This document shows, in pieces, positions 23,701-36,900 of a stretch of 64,000 nucleotides of DNA (its first letter is position 1; each line of letters starts with the position of its first letter). Under the pieces are notes generated by a model, which was not told the origin of the DNA, searched no databases, and was given only the letters and a program-made list of their open reading frames with translations. Made by a program: the position numbers and the translations under genes. Source of the stretch: Echinometra lucunter (taxonomy: Eukaryota; Echinodermata; Echinoidea; Camarodonta; Echinometridae); the NCBI GenBank assembly GCA_029962745.1, contig CM057156.1, forward strand, positions 27,222,731 through 27,286,730, given 5' to 3'.

Positions 23701-26700
23701 TTAAGAATTATGTGTAGGTGAAAGCTGAAGCTGTAAATGCGGGATCAAGGCAGAATGTCTGAAAAATTACATAACAGACGAAGTACATGTTTGTGCCACT
23801 GCCAATCAATAGTTTTCTGTGGAAAATAGATCGAAAATTTTCCTTAATTCCATTGAATGCCCCAAAATTTATAGTACATTTGAAGAATCACCGATCATTG
23901 GAATTTTAATTTGTAATCCCCTTCTAGCTTCTCATGCATACCGATCAAGAATCCAATGCGCACATTATCCATAGATAGAAGAGAGTGGGGAAAATAGAAA
24001 ACAAAAGACTTGATCGTGACCTCAACACCTGCATGCACTGGCCTTAAGTGACCCCATGTTTGTTTACTTCTATACTGGGCGCGGCCGTCTGGCTGGCTCT
24101 CTCTCTCTCTCTCTCTCTCTCCCTCTCTCCTTCTGGAGTTCAACTCGTGGCAATTGCGTAATTTACAAGTGCTGCAAATCTTTCAACACTGGTCTTCTAA
24201 AGAGGAATTTAAGGGGCGGATTAGCATAATATCGATATGAGTTTTTTTTTTTCTTTTCATGAGTGGATATAGCAGAAAATCTATGGCCTTACCGCCAAAT
24301 ATTTAAAGGAGTGGACGACCTTTATAAATACTAAACTTGTTCTGCTGAAGAGAGAGAAGAACGGAAGCAAGAGTATAAAGCGGAATAAAGGATACGATAT
24401 ATTAATTGTTTTTTCGTGTGTGATTTTCTTGAAATTGATCGATGTGCTCATAATAATAGGAGCAGAGGAGAAAGAGAATGGTGATATGGGTAGGAGAAAG
24501 AGACGAGTATTAGAACAAACAATTTCGTGCCCTTTGTTTTAATCCGTGCGCGCGCTAGTTCAAAGATTGGCATGGCGGAGGCTCAAGACAAACATGAAGA
24601 ATGAAAATGAAATGAAGAAATGATCATAATTATAACTAAATAAAATAAAAGTGCAGGGAATGTGAACAGAAAAAAAAAGAAATGAAACAATCTGAAAATG
24701 AAAGGATGTGGAACAATGAAAAATTGAAAATGATTACGAAGATTGAACAGGTCTTGCGAAGTGGGGAGTGATCGTGTCGAATCAAGACACAAAATTAGGA
24801 TTATTAAACTATGGAAGGGACACATAATTATTATAAAGCTATGGAAGAGAGTCCCTCGATCTATATTGAGGAAAAGAATGAGGGTAGCGCATGTATAATT
24901 GAATCGTAGAGGCCTAACTCCTCAGCACATAAATGAAGAGAAAGCACATTGTCGTAGACGTCCGTAGGTCATGTGGCAAACCATATATTTATTTCAAATC
25001 TTCCATTTCTGTCTTTTTTTCTCTCTCTCACAACATAGTGTCTTATATGTTCCCCCTTCGACTAATTTATTAATAATCGACGGTATTCCCACTTGTCCTA
25101 ACGTAACCTCAATTTCAACCAATACAGTCACGTAAATCACTGCACCGAAAACACTCACTGCACTGCATGCACTGCATTCGTAGTTGCACATGATTTTCGT
25201 CTGCACCGAGTCCAGACAAGACCCGACACGCTCGCAAACAAAACTCACAAAACCAAGGATTTTTTACTCTGGGATTTTAATTCAGCATCATGAAATTAAA
25301 AGGGATTTTGAAGTAATAAACAGTTAACATGAAGGTATGACCTCTTTTTTTGTCAGAGTTTGTCTTGTTTTGCTTTACAACAACATATTTAATTTAGTCG
25401 AGAAATGCGATACGTGTTGGATCTATGTAGTAGACCACATAGATCTACTTATCGCATTTAGACACTCGAACAGTGAGACAGACGAAGATTTTTTTTTCTC
25501 AGTTTTATAATGAATTAGAGAAGAAAAAAAGAGTTAAGTTACACCATAAACTTCACAAGCGTCATTTTCATCAACCATCATTACCATTCCATCATCATTT
25601 CATCATCAACAGCAGCTATTTCAACCATCATCCCCGTCATCAAGCTCGGCGTTCCGCATGATGTGTGTACACGTAATAGGCATACACATGTGTTGCATAG
25701 CTAGTATCGTAAGTCGGTCATTGTTGCGTCACAATGCATGCAGCGTTCATCGCGCGCGCGCTCTACTTGGCCAAACCGATGAACCGAAGGCTTTGCCGTT
25801 CACCTTGAAATCCGCGCGTGCGCGCCCGGTGCCTCACCGAACGCGAACCGATAGCAAACCGAATGCCTCCCGCGGTCTTTAGGTGAGCAGCAAAACCTCG
25901 GGGAGGAACCGCGGAAAGCTTCCGAAGCCTCTGGATACATTACCGTTCACCGAACCGATGTGCCAAAACCTTTAGGCGGTAGTGTAAATGTATAAATGTG
26001 TTTCCCTCCAATTTACATTTCTTCGCACCACGCACGGATTCAACGATGTGTAATACAGTCCGACCTTGCTTATCCCGCCTTCATTTATCTGGACTCCTCT
26101 ATTAACTGGCCGCGTCTTCCGGCAAGCTTCCCTCTTTTATTCTTCTTCCATTTCACCTAAAAGCCTACGAGATGGAAACATCGTGAGCAATTTTCCGTTT
26201 ATCTTATTTTATTTTCATCTCATACAAACTGAAAGATATTATTGATCACAATCATCCACAACACCAAGGAAATATATATTTTACAACAAATAGACTGCTC
26301 TACCCTAGAAATTTTCAGAGAAAAGGTGTTCCACTACATTACTCTCATATCTGACCATTTAACTTAATACAGATGGGCACCGGTCCCGACGCGGCCTGAT
26401 AACCGAGGTCGGACTGTAAAGACGATATTTAAGCATCCTCTAGAGCAGTATCTTTTCAAAATCAACATATTTTCAGTAGACAAACTAGTAGGTGTGTTCT
26501 GTAAAATTCTCCAAAGAACATTGCACCATCATATGTAAATACCACATTTACCATTATATCTACATGTACAATAAATATTGAAGAATTATCAAACCATAGG
26601 CCATAATTAAGCAGAATGTGTATTTTTATGTAAATTTCCATGATATGTGAGGTAATCTGATATGACTTCTGGTATACATGTAGAGTGATTTTTGAAAGAT

Positions 26701-29700
26701 AATTTGAACATATTCAATTAGATACACATGATCACATCTTCCACATCCACATTATTTGGCACACATACATGTATTTCAATCCACTTCATTATGTAAGTTC
26801 CATCCAAGGCATACCTGCTTCGGCATGATTGAATTTCCTTCAAGTGAGGAAAAATACATTGCCTGATACCTTAAACTGAGCAGCAAATTTGATTGCACAA
26901 ATTAGGACTCTAGACTACATTACGAAATTTACTGGAAGGCCAAATCTGAAAATTGCTCTCAAGTGAAGTGGGAAGATGTGCCCTCTAAGGAGAAGTTAAT
27001 TAACTGATTGCAACACCATGCTCAGAATTGATATAAGTATGCAGACCTCCCAACCTTTCTGACTGAAAAATATGGATGATTTTGCTCAAAATTAGGAAAG
27101 AAACAGCATTTCGCATAGGAGGGTGTAGTTAATTTATCAAGAAAAATAGGAAATCATATCGAAACAAGAGCTTGGAATGTCAAAATTCAGATTCTTTCCT
27201 CCAAATTCAGAATGCTTGGGAGGTCTGAATATGTCAGAGAGATACGTACAAACATACAATCAGGTGCACATTAAAGGTCATTGCTGCTGTAGTAGCATTA
27301 GGGTCAAATTACACAAATTCCATATTTCTCACTTCCTTCTACATTCTACATGTCCTTTTTCAGCACCCCCCCCCCTTCTTTGGCTGGAAATACGAAGAAA
27401 AAAAGAAAGAAAATATGTACATGTACATGTAATAAATTCAAATTGTAAGGCAGACATTAACTTTAAAAACCATTAAGGACTGTCAAATACCTGAACTGCA
27501 TGTACATGTACATGCACCAGTTAAAAAAAGGATGTTTATCTATTTACAGTGTCATTTGGAAATGGAGGTACCCCTTCAGAATATGATCATGCCAGCTGAG
27601 TAGACTTGAAGCGGATGTCACGATGCCTCCTCTAGAATTGAGGTGACATGGAGGGGGAGGACAATTGGATGGACATGACAGAAGACAACCTTGCGATCTA
27701 AAACAGGGCACCATATGCTGAGTCTATTACCCCTCTACGCTCCCTCAGATTCCCTAAGGGAAACGCACACCACGCAAGGGCAAATCCTTACCCAAGAATC
27801 AATTCTGCACAAGTACCGTCCATAAATATCCCAGGCCATTTTCATAACGTTTGACTGTGCCTGCTTTTCCCTACATGACACAAAGAGGCATGATATCTTT
27901 CGAAAAGGTGCTACCGGATCTCAAGGTTTGCCTGTTTTTACTGTCAGTGTTGGAGGAAAACGATTTCTCCTTTACCATGCCAACTGTCACTTAATGCTCA
28001 GGTGAAATATAAACAACAATGGTCGTGTACATTTATTGCAGTAATCTTTCCAAGTATCAAAGATGTGTACCCCATAAAAAAGGAAACCAGGCTACAGTGA
28101 ATGCTGTAACATTTCAATTTAAATGTACATTAATGGAAGCCAGAGCTCTTTGTTTACTAGTTTCTTTCAACTTCCTGATTTCCCCTCTTAATCTCTCTCT
28201 CCCTTTCTCTCTTCTCTCTCTCTCTATTCCTTTCTCTTTCTCTCCCTCTCTTCTCTCTCTCTCTCTCTATTCCTTTCTCTTTCTCTCCCCATCTCTTCTC
28301 TCTCTCTCTCTATTCCTTTCTCCTTCTCTCCCTATCTCTTCTCTCTATCTCCTCTTTTCTCTTTCCTCTCTACTGTTATAACTGCTCACAACCCCAGCTC
28401 TCCCAGCTCTCTTCACTCAACATAATAAGTTGAATGAAGATATGATAATATATTATCTCTCTTGTATATATATATATACAGTATACTGGTATTCTCTTTC
28501 CTTATCTCCCTCCTTTTTTTAGGTCTCTTCACAAATGTGGACTTCAAGCATACCCACACATCATAACCCAAAATGGAAATCTTTCAAATCCTCCTCGACA
28601 TGTAGCAAAAGAAGATAAGAAGTTGTTGACCTCCTATCCATGTACATGTATGTAAGAACATGTCATGCAATATATACAAGCTCAAGTGAAAATGAATTCA
28701 AGGACACCCTCTACTAACTAGGAGTAAAAATCTGGGCATGCCATGTACGTGACAGAATGCACTTGATACATGTACATATGTACATGTAGGGCCACATAAC
28801 AAAAAGTGTTTTGGTCTTTGCAAATAATTACACTATATGTACGTGTATCAATGATAAATTACTCGAAATGATCAATATTTTGTGATTAATTTCATCAAAC
28901 TGGCAATATACATACATGTATTAACTGCATTTGTAAGCCTTGATGTTTCTTTTTGTTATCTTTCAAACGGTACAATAATGATGCATTCATAGTGTAATAA
29001 AGCCATGATATTTATATCATACACATGTATAAATGTACATTAAGGAATAACCGTTAACAATAATAATAATAATAATATGAACACTTATAATGCGCCGGTA
29101 TCCATCATGAGTAGATGCTCATGGCGCAGTGAAAAGGAGATAGAAAACAGACACGAATAAGAAAAACGAGATAATTATGAAAAAGCTTGTCGAAATAACC
29201 AGGTTTTTAGTGAGGTCTTGAAGTTACTGAGAGAGGATAGATTACGAATATCTAATGGGAGTTTATTCCAAAGGAATGGTCTGGCATATTGAAATGATCG
29301 ATCACCCCAAGAATTATGAGTTTGTGATATGGCAAGAAGAGATGAGCTTGAAGACCTAAGTTTCCTAGAAAGATTATATGGGATTATTAAGCTACAGTTG
29401 TAGTGAGGAGTAGTACCATGGAATGAATGAAAAACAAGCAAGAGCAATTTGAAGATGATATGATATTCAACCGGCAACCAGTGTAGAGAGATAAGGACAG
29501 GAGTAATGTGTTTCCTCTTAGGTGACAAAGAGACTATACGGGCAGCATTGTTTTGAAGCTTTTGGAGACGATCTAATTGTGATTGTGAGATGTTATACAA
29601 TAAAGCATTACAAAAATCCAGTGTTACAATGCATCTTTTATGTTATTTTTCATGAATATTTATAATGTAACGTAAGCATTCTCTGTAATTCAGTTGAATG

Positions 29701-32700
29701 ACTGCTAATATGAATGTGTTTGAGATATTGATTTTCATCGAAATACAAAATTCAATTACATAAAACACAAATATCTTGCCTACTATATTCTTTGAGCACA
29801 AATTCTGTTGATTCAGAGCTAATAATTACCAATGACTGCATGTGAATCTACATGTACATCATGCACAAATAATCATTGTGAAAAAATTGCATTCTTCATC
29901 TCAGCATGTGCATGAAAGATCACAGCATAAATCTGGGTGTGGCATTTGAAAAATAAAAATGTAGATTTATAAAAATGAATGAAATACACAGGTATTCACT
30001 TTTATAGTCTGACCTCTTTGACCTTTATTTTTCATTTTTCTGGAGCTCTATTGAAATTGATTTTTAAGACGAGTGGAGGATTTGTTACCGTCGAGAGCAC
30101 ATGCAGAGCCCTGTAAAAATATGAATCAATACTAACTGCGCAGTTCAGCTTGAATGTCAATATCACATACAATCACATACTGTGCAGCTCCGAACATTCA
30201 TGGGGACCGTTAACAAGACTCGGCAGAAATGCAATTACCGGATTTAAATGCCAACGATGGGTCCATATTTCTGACTGCCTTTGAAAACAATTGGATTACT
30301 GTGTTATGTAAATTAGAGTAGCCTTTCTTTCAAATGCAGAATGATGGTAATGATGGAGTGAATATATGGATAGTGCACATGAAGCAGGTCATAAATATAT
30401 AGGGACGGGCCCTCTCCCACAGTGTGAGATTGTAAGCACATGATTGAGCAAAACAGTCTAATATGAAAGGAATTTTTATTTGTTTATTCAAGTGTATTAA
30501 TTTGTTTCTTCATGTATTTATTCATTTCTTCATTCCTTCATTTACATGTACTTATTCATTTATTCATCCATTCATTCATTCATTCATTTATTTAAATTCA
30601 TTTATTCATTCATGTATTCCTTCATTCATTCATAGTTCAGGACTGCCTCTTCAGATATCTCAAATGCATCATACTTGTCTGATCAGCTTCAGGTTTATAT
30701 TCAACATTGAACTAGTCAAGAGAAAGTTGGAATTTTGTTGTTCAAGTCTAAAATAGAATAAAGGAAGTCAAATGAGTCAGCTGAATACAAATGTACATTA
30801 CTGCTGATGCAGAAGGTAATAAAAACTTGAGAACGATGAGTACAGAAAGGTTATATAATTCACATATTAATTAAATTTTACAACAAAAAAAGTTTTTAAG
30901 GATGTGAAGAAAACTGCAGTTCATTCATAAATGCAATTTAAGATCCCTATCATGTTATAAACTCAACATTTTTCCTAATCGCTCCAATCATGCCAACTTC
31001 TGAGTCTCTGCTAAAGCACAGCTTTTTCCACAAACATCCGACCTGTTTACTTTGCACAAACATGCAAGTGCATTGTAGTATAAGGAAAGCCCACTCAGAC
31101 ATATCTTAATAGTGGTCACTCCGAGTGTAAATTTGAACTCTATTTGCATTCATAAATACAAGCACTGCATGTAGATGTACATAAACTCAGATTTGCAAAT
31201 TCCATGGGTAGTCTATTTTAAAAGAAAAAAAAGGATTACTGGTAACTGTCAGAATATTAAAGTCATAATTTTATTGCTTATATTGCACAATTAATGACAG
31301 GACAAAATCCCTCAAAACAGTACATAAAAGACTCTTGCATGTATTAAACATAGAATGTACATATATACAGTGTATGGGAAAAATAATAGAGAATTGCATG
31401 CATAAGAAAATTATACATAAGTATGCCATAATCACAGATCCAAAAGTTCAGGGTGTGTACTCACTTAATACTGTATAAGGGTCAAGGCTACAAGACGTTG
31501 ATATCACAAATCAAAGCCATAAGATTGCCTGGAATGGAATGCATTTTGACGCTCATCTTATTATTACGATTAGTCAGATTATTACCCCATGATTGATTTT
31601 CAATGAACGACTTCTAGCAGAGCACAAAAATTCATTGTGCCTGATTAGCCGAGAAAGAATTTGCATTGTACTTGTACCGGTATGTGTACTTACATGTACA
31701 GTAGCATACTGTACTGTTAAAGAAAAGGCATCCCTTATAAAGGTCTTTAACCCATTGACAGAGGTCCACATTTTGTGGTTTGGCCTAATATCTTTTGATG
31801 CAAAGCCCTAAAAATCATACCAAATACATGAGCAGAAAGAGCAAAAAATTCTACACAAACTGTGCCAATTTTGGTTGCGTCAATATTCGTTGTTTGAGGC
31901 TGAAATTTTTTTAAAGGAAACAAGCATTAAAATCCTTAAATTGGCAATGTGATAGAAGGTTTAAAATCATCGTTTTCCCCTGCATATTGGCAACTTTTTG
32001 ACTTCTCATCATAATTTTTGTCAATTTATATTCATTTCAGATACATGACGTTTTATAAGAAAAATGTAGCAATAAAATAAGAATGTTGGTGTTGCCAATT
32101 TGAAGAATAAAAGCTGATCAAATTAGGCTTTAAATAATTCCTGTCACGAATGGGTTAATAAAGGTCTTTAAAAAGGTTCAATACATGAATTTTAAGGGAA
32201 ATGCTATTATTCATTTTTGTTAATGAACTATACCGTTTAAATTTCAATGATGGTACCGGAAATGACAAATTCCAAAATAATTCATCTCATTACAACTTGT
32301 AAAGCAATTTCAAAGAAGTGCTGTGTATTACTTTCACATATACCATAATATTTTCTTCAATATCTCATGGGATCTGTCAAGGTTCTTTATTTTTCTTCTT
32401 CTTTTCAGGTTCAAGTACTATAGTCAAATACTCTTGATTTCACTCTCCATTAGTATAAACCATAAAGCCTAAGAGCAAAATGCGAACAGTACACTGTTCA
32501 AAGACTTTTATCCATCATTTTCCACCTTCTGATGTTTTTAAGTTTTGCCATGAGAACCATTTCTTGAATCAAATATATGTGCATGTACTACAGTATATGT
32601 AAATAAATTTATAGCAAAATTGCCATTACATAATTTACAGAATCTGGAGCAAGACGGTCATTCTTATTCTTCTTTACCAATAATTACATGAACTTAACAC

Positions 32701-33914
32701 TAACTCACGAAGTGTCCTTTGATGACTGAAATCACCACTGAATATCTTCATGTTTCATTACCATGGCAACTTGTGTACACTGTTACATCCAGTGTAATGC
32801 ACAAAGGATTAAAATATTCACAATGATATATCATCCTTAAAGGGAGTGTCGAGGGGAAATTAGAAGGTTGCATATCAGCAGGCCTAAATGCATGTACGTA
32901 CATGTTCATGTCCAATACATGGAGATGTAGATGGCATTTAAAAATAAAGTGAAGGAGTGCCGTAATTGTCCATGGATCACTGCTTCCTATAGGGCTTGTT
33001 TAGGAGGCCGTGTTGGCAAAGGGAGGGTATGACTGCAAGTTTCCTATCCAGTACATTTACTACAAGTGCACGTTCACACTGCATCTAGTTATACATGTAT
33101 TTGTTTTAATGTATAGTACACGAACATCACAGAGTGAAATTAATTCATTGTTTCTAATTTACATCTTTAAGAAGAGGAAAGGGTATCATGCTGTGTAACG
33201 TATTGATATTTTCCAGAAAGCTACTAAGTACATGTAAACATCAACAGGAAGCTTCTCTGTACATGTACTGTACGTATGTAGTTTACTTTTTACACATGCA
33301 CTACTGTCTACTTAGGCCAAACACAAGACTAAAGAGATGCAGTACTGCATTATTTAATGATTTTTATAATTGTCTAGATGTCTCAGATTTAGTTTTATGG
33401 GTTTTTATTTTTTCAAACAAAAACATTACAACAACTGTTGTAAAATAATTATTGTACAATGCAGTCTCTATATTGCAAATCATGTGAGAATAAACCTTTA
33501 TTGAATTGAATTGACCAACTGATGAGAAAGGATAGTACAGGGCCAAAAAAAAAAAATTGTCAGGGCGAGAAACTTAGAATGGGTTTTACATGACAAAACA
33601 TCAATGTATGTAGATTTACATAACACTGACAAAAGAATAGATGGATCAAACAGATTAATCTAAAAGTCAACTGTACTTTGGAGTAGAATACTGAATAGTC
33701 TGGCAATGGCCCCAACGGGCAGATCAATGTGATAAGCATTCAACCCTGAAATCTCTATTAATTGTAAATTACATTATCTAATTGACTACAAATTGAACAG
33801 GGAATTCACATGGAATCAAGCCAGCATAGTAAAAAGAGTTTTGTAAAGTCCTGCTTTTCAATTAAACGGTGTACATTGAAATGGAACTACCCCTTTGCCC
33901 CTCCACCGTGGCAC

Positions 33915-33945
<31 letters not shown>

Positions 33946-36900
33946 ATTTTTAGAACAACAAAGATCTAAAATATGAATTCAGCTTCATTGATAGGAATCA
34001 ATTACTAATTACTGTATGATGATAAGCACTGCTCATGTACTACATGCAGACATCACTAAAGATTCACTTTCATTACATACATGTAAGGATAGCGTCTGAT
34101 ATGCAGATCGCAGTCCTTTTTTTTCTTCTTCTTCTCCTTCTTTTTTTTTTTTTTGCAATACATGCATGCTTTATTTTTTACAAGGAATATATTTCTTGAA
34201 GAGAAACTATTGTATGCACCTACCCACTGAGCCTCACTCACATTTTTTGTGAAGTGTGCAATGCACTCTTTCAAGTAGCTTGACAAGTGCTGTCTTGCAT
34301 ATTGTCTTAACCTTTTGAGAAGATCACTGAATCAATGTTTCCAGTCAAATGTACATATCACAAACATGAGACAAAATTATGCATTGTGTGCATCTACATG
34401 TATAAGGCAAAAGCAGTCAAGCGATGATGTGCACACCCATCTAGCAGTTTTGTAAGCTAAAAAAGAGATGACATCAGTTTGGTTCATACAATGCATATTG
34501 GCAATTTATGAGCTAAAAGTGCATTCTAAAGAAACCATACAATGGGGCAAAGAGTAATGTCACCTTTTATTTTGTAAATTGAAGAATTTTCTTTTCTTTC
34601 TCGTTATCAAAGAGGAGATTAAATGCATGATGATAATTTTTTTTTTTTTTTTTTTTTTGGGGGGGGGGTAAATCCTTGATATTTGTGGAAAGAATTTTCA
34701 CAATACAGTAAGCATGTGCTAGTCTTATTCCATCTTGTTTCTCATTTGAGGGGAGACATTTTTTGTTTTATCATGACAATCCCATCCCCCCCCCCCCCTC
34801 GAGCAGGGTTGGCACAATTTCCTCACCTATATTTTTTATCAAAATAACAAATAACAAAACAACAACAGACCCAAGTATATGTATTTGTTGTTCATTTTGT
34901 CCATAAGCAAAAAAAAAAAAGATAACACTCGAAATCATTTTGCCTTCTGATCCTTTTTTTTTTACCGAAAAATTCATCAGAAGTCAGAGCTTCTGTATTC
35001 TAAATAATGTCTGATATTATCAAATCTACCCAAATATCTGTTTTTCTTTTCTTGATGTATGAGCAGACAGAGCAGCATTTTGTATTTACTTTAATCCAAT
35101 CAAATAAATAAACAGATTTGAATAACATAAATCTCAAAATAAGAAAAGTATGGTACATGTATCTTCTTTAATCTTTGAAAAAAATTAAGATTTTGTTCCA
35201 AATCCTGCATATTCTTTTAGATTTCACCACTATAGCCCTTTGACTACTGAATTATCTGATGCCCAGTACAACAGGGGCCACCTGGTTGCCATGAGGTATA
35301 CATGTACATGTAGTTCAAACTTTTTAACACATTCCATCATCTTCCTCATCCCTTGTCTCCAGCTCAGACTACATGTGCATTAAACTCCAAATCAATTCTT
35401 AAGCATTACATCTAGTGACAAATACAAGCTAGACCACTTGCGATATTTGGGCACCCTTGCATGTACACTGTGAGTCTGTGTAGTGCGCAAGGTAAGATTT
35501 CTATACAAAGAATCTTGATAGTTCAGGGAAATCTTACAGTTCAAGAAATTGCATTCTGAATTAAGCAAGGCACAAATGAAGTAAATATTTTCTAAGACAA
35601 ATTTTGTCTGTGGAGATGGGGGATGACCTTTTTGCTGATCTTGAGTTTTGAAATTTCAAGATATCATGTAAGCCTTGAATGAACATTCTCTAATATTCAT
35701 TAAGTCGCAAGAAAAATTTGCAGGCGATTAGAAAATAAAGACAGCCAATCACACTGCATAGTCCATTCAAACAGATGTACATGTACATGTACTTCAACAT
35801 TCAGCTGGCCTTTGCATACAAGGTTTCAATTTACATTTACTTTCAATGAGGGGACTACAAAACAAAAGCTGAACATGACACAATGAGAACAGTTCCATAC
35901 AGTCAAGCAGGACATCCTTGATGGGGCATTCAATTTCAAATGGAAGGGCTGGCCTCAAATCAGATTACTTGAGATTTAGTTCTTACGCCTTCCACACTTC
36001 CTGTTATGATGCAAGATTGTCTATTGTCAACCCCTGGAGATGACCCACAGTGTACTAGGAGGTTGCATATCAAGGGTATATACATTTAGCCCTACTGCCA
36101 GTACAATGGCAAAGCATGAAGTGGCTACCTAACATACACGGCAAGCCAAGCTATTGGCTAACAGGCTAACATTACTCATCAAATCTATATCTCCTGATCA
36201 AATCAAATTTACATGTACTGTACAACCATCAGACAAGGGAAACCATTTATTGTATGTTACATAATACTTCTGATCAGGTGCACCAGATTTTGTAACAATA
36301 TTTCTTCTTCCCTTTTTTTTTTTTTTCTCTCATTTATGTCCTCATATACATTTATGGGGTGGAGTGCCCTTTCATCACAAGTTTATTTACCAAGGGGTTC
36401 ACAACAGACCTGGCATTGCAGCAACTGTTAGAGTACAGTGCTTTGCTCCCTTAATAAACTGCTCTCAATATTCTTGTGCACCTACTTTTGGATCAGTTTA
36501 GCGGTATGTCCACAATATCATAATTGGTATTAGCAAGAAACACCAAGTGCCCACATACAGCGGTACCTTGGACTTATGTACTTCACTATACATATGGCTC
36601 AATAATAAAATTAGCCTAAAAGGCAACAAAAACTGAAACTTCAGATACCGGTAGTCAAAAGTTAGAATCATCATTGTGGAACTGGGAGAGCATACAAGCA
36701 TACAAACTCTAAAACTGTGAATTATGCAGAACCCCTATGAAATAAAAAGGCTACAAAAATGAAGAACTGCACGGGAGCCCATAAATGTACAACAGGTTCA
36801 GAATCCTAAACAGTATTCACACACACACACACAAACACAACAACAGCAACAACAAAATCATGAATAAAACAAGGAGTAATACTGTTTCAAAGAGAGACAG

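Larger units (their letters stand above)
20341..25984. mobile_element. 5.6-kb DNA transposon with CACTA termini and TA duplication
   Basis: The termini are perfect 24-bp inverted repeats beginning CACTACCGCCTAAAGG and continuing TTTTGGCA. They are flanked by TA on both sides (20339-20340 and 25985-25986). A second box, GGTTCCTCCCCGA, lies exactly 74 bp in from each end (20415 plus strand; 25910 minus strand). Both subterminal ~200 bp are GC-rich with repeats of ACCGAAC, GTGAACGG and CGGTTC, resembling transposase-binding arrays. CACTA ends suggest the CMC group (CACTA/Mirage/Chapaev). The 2-bp TA duplication fits Mirage-like or IS630-type insertion better than the usual 3 bp. No open frame above about 120 codons was recognised as a transposase, so this copy is probably nonautonomous or decayed. 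Confidence 0.85.

Noticed and set aside
24583..24825. 80-codon minus-strand frame in the CACTA-terminated element
   Set aside because: Phe/His-rich low-complexity translation without transposase motifs.
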